NCBI GenBank assembly: GCA_037178625.1
Contig: CM074133.1
Coordinates: 3,596,001-3,660,000 of the forward strand
Length of the DNA: 64,000 nt
Origin: Skeletonema tropicum
Taxonomy: Eukaryota > Bacillariophyta > Thalassiosirophyceae > Thalassiosirales > Thalassiosiraceae
Direction of reading: 5' to 3'
Shown: piece by piece, positions 41,712-52,185 of the stretch
Position numbering within the stretch: position 1 is the first letter of the stretch
How the letters are laid out: each line of letters opens with the position of its first letter
Notes under the pieces: model-generated
The model's input: the letters and a program-made list of their open reading frames with translations, nothing else
Database searches by the model: none
Told to the model about the DNA's origin: nothing
Translations under genes and position numbers: made by a program

Positions 41712-42264
41712 GGCGTTGTTGATTTGTTGGTTGGGCCGAGGGCGTTTGTGGGTTGAATTGAGTTGTTGGTAGTAGGATTTGGAGCGTCGGGGGTCCTCTT
41801 CAAGTTGGAGTGAGGCTATGAGCTGTTGCTCAGTTGGAAGCGCTTGAGAGTTGAGCTTGGGGTGGATCACGGTGATAGGTGAATGTCTTCTCTTCGTAGT
41901 ATTTCTAGATACTAAACTGTAGTCATTTGATTGAGATTCATTTTGCGTATGACTTTTTGAAGGAGAAGAAGAAGATGATGATGATGAATCATCGATGGTT
42001 TGGAAGGGAGATGTCACCACCTTGGCATCTCCCTTTAATGAAAATTCGGATTGGAAGGCTTTTTGTGCTCATTGTAAGCTTTGACACAATCCTGTTGGAA
42101 ACTTGCGGATGGCTTTCATGCGAGATTTGTTGTCAGATGAGGATGTGTGAACCGCTTTGCGAGGACATCCGGAGTGGCACGAAGATAAACTTTGAGCATT
42201 CGTTGTTGTTGCAATCTGCGTTTTAGGACATTTTGGGACTGTGACTGTGACTGTGACTCGTATG

Positions 42265-42663
42265 TTATTCATCTGCTTCAGGATGGTGTGCACATATCTT
42301 TCGGGGGCGTGACAATTTCGCGAGGTTGATTCGTGTGAGTGACGTTGTGGAAGGAGGGCTTTCTGTCAGGTCCTGGTGCAAAGTTTTTGGGTCCGATGGG
42401 TCTTCTTTTCCGGTCGTCAATCTTGGATTTTGGTGGGGGGTGAAGAGCGTTCTCGGCTGATTTAGGGAGGTCCGGCTTGATATGGCCTCGAGTAGTGCAC
42501 TTCTGAGGTTTGACCTGTCGAGGATTTTTAGGTCAGGGACGCCGCAACTAGCTTCACCAAAGTGATCATTGAAGCAAAGGTCCCCTAGGGACCGAGGAGA
42601 CTTTTGCTTGGACCAAGCATAGAGAGTCTGGAGAAGACGCAAGGCTTTTTTTGATTGGGTCAT
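42265..42663 (-). pseudogene. Possible gag-like remnant of the DIRS-like element
   Basis: A 132-codon frame with a helical, basic start (KALRLLQTLYAWSKQKSPRS). The position upstream of the RT pieces is the main argument; no CCHC zinc knuckle is visible. Confidence 0.3.
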
Positions 42664-42730
42664 CTTCCCATCGATGGTTGGCTGCTAATTCAAGGGTGCC
42701 GTCTTCATCCAGGCAAGATTCTTAGACTCG

Positions 42731-42964
42731 TTTACTTATTGCTGTCGATGATACTCTCTCTATCAGCGCTGCCAAAATAGCCAGCGTACAGTTAGTATTT
42801 TGTAAGCATTGTCTGTTGCGACATTGATAAAAGCATGTTCCCGCCCGAATTGGGTAGGAGTAGCTACTGAAGGAATCGTCCTACGTACGTAGAATTTTTT
42901 TGCTTGACGCGGGGATTGGTCTGACGGGGCTTATTTAGACGATTTTGACACCTGATCAGTACGA
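42731..42964. repeat. 233-bp direct repeat, right
   Basis: Second copy of 37136-37368, one T longer. It adjoins the hAT right end at 42965. Confidence 0.9.
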
Positions 42965-43074
42965 TTCTCAAAATCCCGGGACTACCGGGATCGGGGGTCT
43001 CGGGACGGGACCTCATACCGGCCCGAAAATCCGCTCCCGATCCCGTCGGGATCGGGACGGTACCAACCTCTCTA

Positions 43075-45134
43075 GTGTTTTGCGTTTTGCGAGCTAGCGC
43101 GCGGCCGGGGGGCCAGCGTGAAGGAAACAAAGCATGAGATGTGTATCTGGTAGGTGCAGAGATGTGCATCTGATTGTCGCATCAAGTTCTATTTCAAAGA
43201 AATACCGCGAGAGGGCGGGAAGAGAGACAGCAATCGAGGCCTACATTACACCCTAAACCTCTCTATCTTCTGGTCTATCGACTATCAATCAGATCATCTT
43301 TCGTAGTAATGTTGTTAGTTGTATGTCTATGCGGTAGTACGAAGGATCGGACAAAATATTTGCTAAAGATTCTTTCCCGCTGAAGCAATTGCAGTTCGAG
43401 TTCGAACATAGGAACGACCTTCTTTCGAATAACATAGATTGAAACTATTGCTAGAGCTCTAGAGCTGCATCTTGCTACCATCGAATAGACTAATTCCTAC
43501 TGACCGACACAATGGCCTCTCGAAAACGTAACATGTCATCAGCACAAAGAAGCGATGGTAACAAATCAACAAATGCATTTCCACCCAAAACATCGTCATC
43601 AGCCACAAGCGAATCAAACTGCACCAAAAAGTAGTCTCACAAGAATGCCAATAACTCGCCAACCGTTACTGCATCTCGACTAATAAGCATCCTCCTTATC
43701 AAATGTTGATTATTTTATCTTCGATGATGTCTCCGGTCTTACACAAATAAAACCCTGGCAGGCGGCTGGCGGCGGCGGGAGCGGGAGCGTGCGTGGTTCA
43801 CGACGACGGTTAGCGTCTTTGAGATAGACAAGCGTAACTGTGAATGAAGGATGAGTAGGTGCAGAGATGTGTATCTGATTGTCTGCCTTGACTACGTGAT
43901 GTTGCGAACAGAACCATGCGTTTTCGTAGAGATCGTCGCAAACGGAATGAAATAGCTTTGGCTTTGGAGACTAGCACGAAAGCGATGAATTGCACGAATG
44001 CAAGTGCAAGCACTCCTTGCGATAAGTATATTCCTATGACGACAATGATGAAAGCATTGCAGACGTACTTCCGACAGTTCCTAGTTCAATTTCACAGTAC
44101 ACGTGGATGTGGCAAAGACAGGTGTTCTTTCGTGAACAAAATGTACCTTTGAAGTATCATCATTCCAAATCAATGGTGAATTCGAGACAAATCGAAATCA
44201 AGTGCCGTCTGTAAGCAAGAACAAGACCAACTTGCAAATGCATCGACTGAACAACTTGACACCGACACTGAAACCTTTGCTCGTTTATGCAAGATTCTTA
44301 TCGAATGGTAATGCCTCGTCACGAGGCAGTGTTGGAATGCACGGGACTCAATCCGTGATCGAGTTACCTCGTACTGATCTACACGTGTTTGCATTGAGGA
44401 ATTGGCTCACCACCATCGACCGTAGTCTAACTAACTTACTTCTTGAGACCGATGTTAACTTCCATGTCGTGTTACGCCTACTACTGTAGTTAACTTGTTT
44501 CTTGCCCATTACATATTCTAACAAGGAGTATCAGCTCCTATTGAAAGAAGGTACAATTTGAACTACTTCATGGAAAGAATCCATGTCGATCTCGTACGTA
44601 CATGTAAGTAAAAGTATGTATGTAGTTCGCACCTAAGTATCCACTGTACAATCAGAGGTTCGCATCAAGTACTCATGGTAGGCCAAGGTTGGCACACTAA
44701 CACCAGAGTTCGCAGCATACCTAAGACGCCTTTTAGAGCAGCGTAGATGCCTCCGAGAAACCTCTCTCACTTCTCTCTGGTTCTGTCAAGAAAAGATACC
44801 TTTTGATTACTAAGATAGAGTTCTCATTGTCATTTTATAATAAAAGATACCGTAGACCAATATCTTACTTTCTGCCAGAGTTCGGGTTCTTGATATATTG
44901 ATGAAAACCCAGCCATTTATTTACCCTTGACCAAGCCCCTCTCAGTCGTACCAAGTTGAATTGAAAGATCGCCTTCTGCCCTCGCTGTCTGCTGTCTGCT
45001 TCTGCGCAAACAGATGGCGAAGAAACAATCTGTCACCCAGCAGATTGCCGGAATGATCAATGACCAGACACCTCTCCATCCAATCTAACACAACAACTTG
45101 TCCACTACGCATATCCAACAAATATATATCCAAG
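43075..45134. other. Gene-free 2-kb stretch with dispersed-block remnants
   Basis: No supported gene. 43151-43197 and 43856-43887 carry the dispersed block in reverse (GATGTGCATCTGATTGTCG ... ATCAAGTTCTATTTCA). A foldback-type end (CATTTATTTACCCTTGACCA) lies near 44913. Open frames at 43916-44152 and 44202-44489 have no recognisable domain. Confidence 0.4.
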
Positions 45135-45801
45135 ATGATGAAGACTATCTTTGCCCTTCTTGCTATCTTTGCGTCGGCTTCTGCCTTCGTTCCTTCCACA
45201 TCAGGTGTGTTTTATGCGGTGGAAGCGCTTGGAAATGGCCGACGATGTGGAATTCCGGAAGCGATGACTCAATATTGGGTCTCGGCGGCTATATGCTACC
45301 CGGCTGGATGGAATAGCCATGCAATACACGCATTCATCGCCGGAAGCTTCTATATTGCGATCATTATTGATGATTTATATGCACATATTTCATGGACAGA
45401 CATTCTCACAACATTATCTTCCCTTACCCTTATCTTCACCCTCAACAGCCCCAGTTGTCAAGACCGCCCTCTCAGCCACCCACGAATCAACCACACTCGC
45501 CGACCTCGACTCCAAAATCCAAAACGCCGCCCTTCAAAACAAACTAACAATAATCAACTTCACCGCCACCTGGAACCCCCCCTGCCGTATGATAGGTCCA
45601 CTGTACGAGGCAGTATCAGATGAATTTGGAAGTGCGCAATTTATCAACGTGGATATTGATAAGAATCCCGACGCGGCGTCTAAGTTTGATATTTCGGCCT
45701 TGCCGACGTTTGTGTTTATTAAGGGTGGGGAGGAGGTGGATCAGTTCTCGGGGGCGAGTGAGGCGAGGCTTAAGGAGACGCTTGCCTTTAGAGAGAGGTA
45801 G
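45135..45801 (+). CDS. Plastid-type thioredoxin with altered NPPC active site (two exons)
   Basis: Exon 1 is 45135-45204 and exon 2 is 45449-45801, around a 244-bp GT-AG intron (GTGTGT donor, CAACAG acceptor). The product has 140 aa. Residues 1-17 form a signal peptide ending ASA, followed by FVP: the canonical ASAFxP motif of diatom plastid import. Residues 40-138 are a thioredoxin fold with KLTIINFTATW, cis-Pro109 (ALPTF) and VDIDKNPDAASKFDI. The usual WCGPC is W65-N-P-P-C69, so the nucleophilic N-terminal Cys is replaced by Asn while the resolving Cys stays. Normal dithiol reductase activity is therefore unlikely; binding, chaperone or monothiol chemistry could remain. A second ATG at 45138 is an equally possible start. 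The 3' neighbour is a decayed ATAD3-like fragment. Confidence 0.85.
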
Positions 45802-46049
45802 ATGAATGAGGATGGCAAAAGGTGTTGGTAATGCTAAAGTGGGGGGAGACAAGTCGGTGATACGCCGTATATCTAGACAAGAAAGTACAATTCATGTTCA
45901 TCTTGGACATTCCGGTTTATTTAATGATATAATCTCCAACGATGTAAACTGTTCCAGATTGTCAATGAAAAGAAACAAAGAAACGAGACCGGCAATGTTG
46001 TTCTGTTGATTGAATCATGTAACTACACCACTGACTCCACTCTTCTTTT

Positions 46050-46400
46050 TGCTTCATCCCCTCCTTGTGATTTAGCACGGTTGAAAAGAATGTTTCCTTG
46101 TCCAAAATGGCACCATTGCTTGCCACGCAATAGCCATCTTTGCAATGGCACGACCAGAAAATCCATCCGTATCATACAAAACACGCTAGAGCACATCTTC
46201 TTTGAGCTTCTCATCCTCATCCACAAGATTTGGATTGATGGCAGTCTCTCGAGCCAAGGAAACATTCTGTTGTTGTTGTTGCTATTGCTGATATTGCTCG
46301 AGCATCTTCTCACTCCAGCGGCTGTTCTCGACCTCGACGTTAAGACCTGTAGACGATGATGCACCCACGCGGTCCTTCGAGAACAAGCGAGGCAAGCACT
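46050..46400 (-). pseudogene. ATAD3-like AAA+ ATPase C-terminal fragment
   Basis: Minus-strand translation gives RETAINPNLVDEDEKLKEDV, a TAG stop, then YDTDGFSGRAIAKMAIAWQA, and after a one-base shift GAILDKETFF. TDGFSGR-IAK-AIAWQA is the helical C-terminal (sensor-2) region typical of mitochondrial ATAD3-type AAA+ ATPases. A second TAG interrupts a Gln run (QYQQ-stop-QQQQQ). Only the C-terminal end is present. A different frame happens to be open across the region but does not match the family. It is a decayed duplicate. Confidence 0.6.
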
Positions 46401-46499
46401 GAATGCATCTGACACATGTGGATGGGATGATATTGTAATTGCTTCACTAGTTGAGACGAGAAGGACTGCCTTCAGAGCACGGCAGCTTGGCAAGCTTCA

Positions 46500-47053
46500 C
46501 CGTGAATCCATCTAAAGGCTGCTGCTGCAGCAGAATGATATAGATATAGACAATTTGATTTCATAGTGTAAATTAACGATAGCTTAGACAGAATCTTCTG
46601 GTCATGCTCAGATATGAAGTTCTTCTCTCGTAATAATCAAATACCAATGTGAACAATACCAATGTGAACGTACCCTCACAAACACCGGGTGCCTCGGCTT
46701 CCCAGAAGTAAGTAGAGGAATATTCTATGTGCTTGAACCGTTGGAGAAACTGATTTCACCGAGTACAATACTGTCGTTATCCCACACTGCACACAAGATG
46801 TGCACTTGGGAGATGCAGAAGCTGAATATGATGGAACGGACGTGCAACATGTTGGAACACATAATATCTATCGTTATACAGTGGTTATTTGATAGGAGTA
46901 ATCTCGAAGACCCATCACAAATTGTGCTGACAGGGTGCTCTGCTGGTACTCCACGTCAAATATAATCGCGGCAACAACTTCTGTGCAGCAGGATGCAGCG
47001 ACGAATAAGTCTGCGACGAATATTCCATATAGCTGTAACCGACCCTACCTCCG
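46500..47053. other. Short intergenic region
   Basis: Nothing recognised. It separates the ATAD3-like fragment from the 3' end of the large ATPase gene. Confidence 0.35.
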
Positions 47054-50000
47054 TCACGGCGGAAGACGAGTCTGGGTTCCATTTGTCATTATTTTTGCTT
47101 GCGTAGACACAAAATTCTCAGCGCCGACGGATAACGAAGAAAATCTATCTTGAACAAACTTGAACAACCAGTCGCACTTCCCGAACGCTCCCTTTGAAGA
47201 GAGGAAATATGGGCTGAGTTAGGGATTGCTGTATAAAAGAAAGGAACAAAACATCGACAACTTACCCATTCATGATACTTTTCATGTGCCAACAAAAAAT
47301 ACTGCATTGCTTTTTCAGCATCCCCGACCTCCAGATAGAAGTATGCTGCCAACTCACAAGCCAAAGCTTCTTCATTTACAAACTAGAAGATAAAATTGGA
47401 TAGCATTTAGTAAAGGACATTTCATCAGGCGCAAAAGAACAAGAAATGCTCTAGTCAATTCGCTCCGATCTCTTCTCACCTTGTGATCCTTCGCTGATGA
47501 TATTGCTTTCTCATAAAACAATTTAGCCCTATGAAAATCATTGTTGCAGTACGATTCTTCTGCCTCCAACAGATACCAATAATTCTCAAATGTCCACTGA
47601 GAAGATTCTGCCCATTTCTGTAATGCAAGTTTGCTTCTGTTGCCCTGCTCATGCCAGCGTTGCCCATCTCTCGACTTTCTAGCAACCCAGAAAGAAATGA
47701 GACCAATGTAGAATGCATTGTAAGAATGCGCAACTACCAAAACGGGCCAAGTATTGACAATGCAGTCCAAGCACTTCTCGGCGTACTGTTTGGAATCATC
47801 GTATGATCGATACAGAAAGCTAATGTATGCATTTTGGAAGTAGTATGTTGTGATGACGCTATTGTTTGTTGCAAGAATGTTCTCTTCATCAGCAGAAAAA
47901 TGCTTTGGCTTTTCTTCTGCACCAGTCAACTTCAGCACAGAACGCTGTAAACACTGAATTTGTACCATGAAAATCAGCATCTTTCTCTCATGCATAAAGT
48001 TTATCCATTCATCGCATTTTTCCTGCAGCGTTTGCAAGTTCATACCAGCATGGAGAGAGCTGAGGACGAAGAGCGTAATGTTGATCGAAGCTTGAATGAT
48101 ATCGCCCGACGCCATTGCAGCAGCAAAGCCCTCATTGTGATATTCCAATGTGGCTTGAATCGGCTCAACGTATGATCTGACTTGCGTACCAAAGGTAATG
48201 ACTTCTCCGGCACTTTCCCTTGATCCTACTTTGTTGAGTAAGGCGCTTGCAAGTTTAACGTAATGGTAACCCTCACTGATATATCCGAGCTTGGCCATAT
48301 AAGAGCCAAGGTGCACAAAACCTACAGGAGACACAGGGCTCATGCCGTGTAAAAGTGAAAGTTGAATAATTCGCTGCATCACATGCGGGGCAGATTTGGG
48401 CCTGATTTGACTCATCCCTGCCTCCAACTTGCCCAAAAACTTCATTGCAATAATCATAGTTGGACCGGTCATTTGTTTGAAATTCAATATTTCATCATCA
48501 GTATAACTTGACAGTAGATCTTTCGTCTCTTGTACGCAATCCTCCACACTAGATTCATGTCCCCTTATGTGAATACCAAGGTTTGCCAAAATATCAAGTC
48601 CCTTTTCAATCGATTCGGGTAGTCTCGATGAAAAAGCTAATGCGCATGTGAAGAAATACATGGTATTGAGCTTGTCCTCGTACGATCGCCCATATTTCAT
48701 CACTTGTTCAGAAAGGACTTTCAAACTGACTATGTCGCCGTTCGTAAGAGCACATTTCGCTGCCATTTCAAACAGCTCTAAACTCAATGCGTAGTGCTCC
48801 TCCCAATGCTTCTTCCGAAGAAAAGATATCCCGTTATCAAAATAAGAGTATGCTGCTGAAAAATCGGACATCTCCATTGACTTCTTACCGGCCTGTAAAT
48901 TGAGATTTGCAACAACAGCATTCTGACTTTTATCTTGGACGGCTTCAGGACCTGCCAAATTGATTTGATTCACAGCTGTCAGCAGATTGCTATCGTCTTC
49001 CTCTCCAGCCGACAAATGTGCCAGAGCCATACCATAGCCGAAGTGTAAATGGCATCGATCAAGGAAATTCATCATGTTGTATGCAGCCTCTTGGATACGG
49101 TCATGGCTGAATTGGTACCGACCATCTTTCTTGTCCAGTAATCCTTCTTCTGCTGCAATGTCGAGATTTGTGAGTAACTGCTTTTGGTGAACTCTCTCCA
49201 GAGTTTCGATGAAAGCACTTTCTGCCGAAGATCCAAAACATGACAAAACGCATAGGGATGATTTGACGTCTTCAGATAACGCTTCGATCGAATGGGTGAA
49301 AAACATTGCTACATCATCTGGCAACTTTTGGCATTGGATCTTCTCCAAGTCCCACTCCCACCGCCGCCGGCTCAAGCTTGGACGTAAGAGACCTTCCTTG
49401 CTAAGCGAAACCATCAGCCTCGACACGAAGAGGGGATTCCCCTTCGTCTTGTGGTATATCACACTCGACAGAGGTCGAGTGAGACGTGGTGATAGACACA
49501 GGTTCTCCGAGATCATTCTGTCTAAGGTCTCTTCGTCCATGAAATCAAGATTAACGTCAGTAGACCTGGCGTTCAAGAGGTCGCTATTGCATACTGTTTT
49601 CCAGAGAGGATTAATGTTGTGGGTCTCTCCATCACGATAGCATCCTAAGAAGAAAAAATGTGTGTTTTGAGAAGCTAGGCCACCGGTAAGTAAGAGTTGA
49701 TTCACAGCCGCAATGGAAGCAGAATCCGCCCACTGCAAGTCATCAAGGAACAAAGTTACGGGGGCACCAAATGTACTGGATATCACTTCCACAAACCGAC
49801 ACAGCAGGTATTGAAGTCGTTTCTGGGCGTTTGTGCAGCCTTCATCATGACCAATGCAACTCATATCCAGACTTAGGATGTTTGCCAAGTTGGGTATTAG
49901 CTTGATCAAATGATAGGCATCTCTTCCCAACAAATGATTCAGCTGATGAGCTAGCATTTGTTTCGATGACGCAAGTTCACTACTTTGCAACAAAATGCCA

Positions 50001-51148
50001 CAATATTGATTGAATGCTGATGCCAGAGCACTGAGCGGTTTGCCTTGCTGAAGTTGGTCAAACTTTCCGGATAAAAAGATTCCACCACCTGCTACGACGT
50101 ACTTCCCGAATTCATATGCCAAGAGTGATTTGCCTGTTCCTGATTGACCAGATATTGTTACTAGCTCGCTGTCACCTGATACTGTTCGTCTGTAAGCATC
50201 CTTGATAATGGATAGTTCGGTATTTCTACCAAAGATGTCTCCAGACTGCAATCCAGTCGTTGATAATCTACTCATGTTTAGATCATAAAGATAGACAGAG
50301 GGTTTATTGAGCATGAGCTGAAGATCATCTCTCACTTCAGATATATCATTGTACGTTTCATCTTTCCGATGAGCGCCATTGGCGCTATCCAACATGTTGG
50401 CAATCAAATCACACACCGACATCGGGACAACTTTCTCAATCAAAGTCTCCACCGAGACTGAGCACATATTGTAGTTTTCATTTTGAACTCGCTTCTTCCT
50501 CGGTCCATCCCCTCCCCGGGCAGCTGTGTCGGAGGTACTGTCATCATCCGACCAGTTGAAATCGCTCAACAAGTTTTGATACACGCTGAGCTCACCAGCA
50601 AGATCAACGGTTCTGTCTTGGCGAAAAGGTTTAAAGCCTTCAAAAAATTCATCCATCTCAATCTGATTAGAAATCGTCTTCCCAACTATTTGTTTTTGCC
50701 CCAGCTCAGTTGGCCGCTCCCCCCCCGAGAAAATTTCAAAGAAAACTATCCCAAGAGAATATAATATCCCATCCATTCGCGTCGTATTTTCTGTCCTATC
50801 AAACAAGGATGGCAATATTTCTACGCTAATGTCATCATCATCATCATCCGAGGAAACAGTATCAAATAAATTTTCCGTGCCATCTTTCTTCCAGCTGTTC
50901 GACTTCAAGTTGACTACAATATGATCTACCCAACCAAAGTGTAACGTAGGCGATCGGCCGGTCTCTTCCTTTATTACTCTGCAAAGCTTCTCGGTAAGAG
51001 AGCAGGTGAGTTGCAGTGCCAGAATTAAGTAATCGGCAGACGATGCTGTCAGGGTAGGATCGTCAATATTCCAAAATTGCTGGATCCACTCAGTGAGTGG
51101 TATGCGCTGTCCGCCCGATCCTGTTCCTGATACGCTAGTGTCTATCAT
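47054..51148 (-). CDS. Large kinase-like/AAA ATPase/TPR-type regulator (three exons)
   Basis: Exons 51148-47480, 47382-47266 and 47191-47054, with introns of 97 and 74 bp (GTGAGA...TCTAG and GTAAGT...AAAG), give 1307 aa. Residues 60-270 resemble the C-lobe of a protein kinase (RMDGILYSLGIVFFEIFSGG) without a visible ATP-binding or catalytic loop, so a pseudokinase. Residues 303-480 are an AAA_16/STAND-type NTPase start: IFGRNTEL, Walker A GQSGTGKS (334-341) and Walker B TLFLDDLQWADS (465-476). The rest to about 1300 is helical with TPR-like pairs (AAYFYLEVGDAEKAMQYFLL). This order is found in microbial and diatom sensor kinases or cyclases that end in GAF, kinase or cyclase modules; none follows here, as the last exon reads GAFGKCDWLFKFVQ to a stop. 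It may be a truncated signalling receptor. Confidence 0.75.
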
Positions 51149-51206
51149 TGTGTGAGTGTCAGATTAGGATTGAGGCCGACATTTGCCCAATACCGTCAAA
51201 CTTCTC

Positions 51207-51237
51207 GGATATTGTAGAGTCTCCATCCACTCCACCC
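51207..51237 (-). promoter_or_regulatory. Upstream motif shared with minus-strand MYND genes
   Basis: Reading toward the ATPase gene: GGGTGGAGTGGATGGAGACT then CTACAATATCC, 60-90 bp before its ATG. Nearly the same string lies upstream of MYND copies 8, 9 and 10 (28969-28998, 30746-30779, 33931-33960) in the same orientation. Candidate promoter or transcription-start element. Confidence 0.5.
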
Positions 51238-51910
51238 ATAAATAAATAATAGCCCATAAGGGGCAGTCTTTGCGCTCTACACACGAGACGAATTTATGCC
51301 TTTTTGCACATTTACCTAACATTACCGGGAATCACTGTACGAATTGTCATTTTGTTGCACAGTTCATGGTCGGTTGGTTGTTTGGACTGTGCGTGTCCTG
51401 TGACGGTGCGTGGTGGTGACTGTGACTCTCTACGTCATGATGACGAAGCAAGATTCGTTAAGATTCATTTGATTTTGCAGAGCAGGCAGTGTGTGACAGA
51501 GGGATGACGTGAAATACAGGTAAGCGATTTAGATGATTTTTTCCTGGTATAATTCCTACGTAGGCCCCCAAGTAGGAATTTTGGTGTTTCACTCACAAAA
51601 CAACCATGATAAAAATGACTTTTACTACGGAGGCCAAAATCACAAACAGCGATATTCGTACCAAACCAATGGTACAACCTTTTTGGTGATGATCATACGA
51701 GTGAGTCCAATCAAGGAACCAGGCAAATATTTATTTTTTTCGCAGAGATACGCCCATTTAGATTTTGCTAGTAATTCTCTCTAACAATTTTGTCCAGTAA
51801 TTTGACGATTTTACTAGCAAATAATGTAGATGCCAATTTTGTGGAGCACATCTTGAGATATGGAACCCAAACGTGCATTGCTCATCTCCTGAGATATAGA
51901 AGAATACGAC
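51238..51910. other. Intergenic region
   Basis: No gene supported. A short inverted repeat (CCTACGTAGG at about 51556) is the only structure noticed. Confidence 0.35.
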
Positions 51911-51941
51911 CAGGGCACATAAAAGAATGGGCTGCGTGTCG
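51911..51941. repeat. 31-bp inverted repeat, left arm
   Basis: CAGGGCACATAAAAGAATGG followed by GCTGCGTGTCG. Its reverse complement, with one mismatch, is at 54203-54233. The two arms bound 2.3 kb holding the repeat-protein gene. Confidence 0.8.
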
Positions 51942-52185
51942 CAGACAGACCACTCATATGATCCCGATTGTTCTTCGTCTATGTACAAGAGGTACAGTAG
52001 ATTCCAAATACTTACAGTTAGCTAGTAGCAAAATTCAAAATTCAAAATCGGTCGCATGTCGGGAGGCTTGCCGCACTCTCTTTTGTACAAACATATTATG
52101 ACAATGCCAACGGCTCTTACACATCGAGCCAGCATCAAACACTGCACACGTAATTCGCCGACGTCAATCCTGCCTGTGCGTCAAT

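Larger units (their letters stand above)
37369..42730 (-). mobile_element. Decayed DIRS-like retroelement body
   Basis: On the minus strand, from right to left, there are a possible gag remnant (42663-42265), reverse transcriptase pieces (40700-39540), RNase H (39524-38976) and a tyrosine recombinase-like segment (38811-38296). This order (gag, RT, RNase H, YR) is that of DIRS-type elements. Stops and frameshifts break every module, so it is not autonomous. A four-copy minisatellite lies between gag and RT. Confidence 0.6.
36596..43074. mobile_element. hAT-type element with retroelement DNA inside
   Basis: The ends are inverted repeats: TAGAGGTTGGTACCGTCCCG at 36596 and, on the other strand at 43074, TAGAG followed by AGGTTGGTACCGTCCCG. 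An exact 8-bp duplication GTGTTTTG flanks it (36588-36595 and 43075-43082), as expected for hAT. Subterminal DNA is built of CCCG/CGGGA motifs. The ends belong to the same family as the autonomous element at 54293-57852. No hAT transposase lies inside; without the retroelement-related DNA only about 0.9 kb of hAT sequence remains, so it is probably a non-autonomous element that later received or carried that DNA. Confidence 0.82.

Noticed and set aside
40883..41772. Chain of plus-strand frames repeating the same peptide
   Set aside because: Produced by the 187-bp minisatellite, whose length shifts the frame in each unit.
37136..42964. Calling the 233-bp repeats LTRs of a gypsy or copia element
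   Set aside because: No TG...CA boundary with a target duplication, and the interior has DIRS-like modules rather than integrase or protease.
44202..44489. 95-codon plus-strand frame
   Set aside because: No motif, overlapping antisense frame, and no sign of exon boundaries.
45060..45623. 187-codon frame as a separate gene
   Set aside because: It begins upstream of the presequence and continues through the intron into the wrong frame of the thioredoxin exon.
46023..46493. 156-codon minus-strand frame
   Set aside because: A different frame of the same strand carries the ATAD3-like match; this one is incidental.
49209..49640. 143-codon plus-strand frame
   Set aside because: Antisense shadow inside exon 1 of the large ATPase gene.
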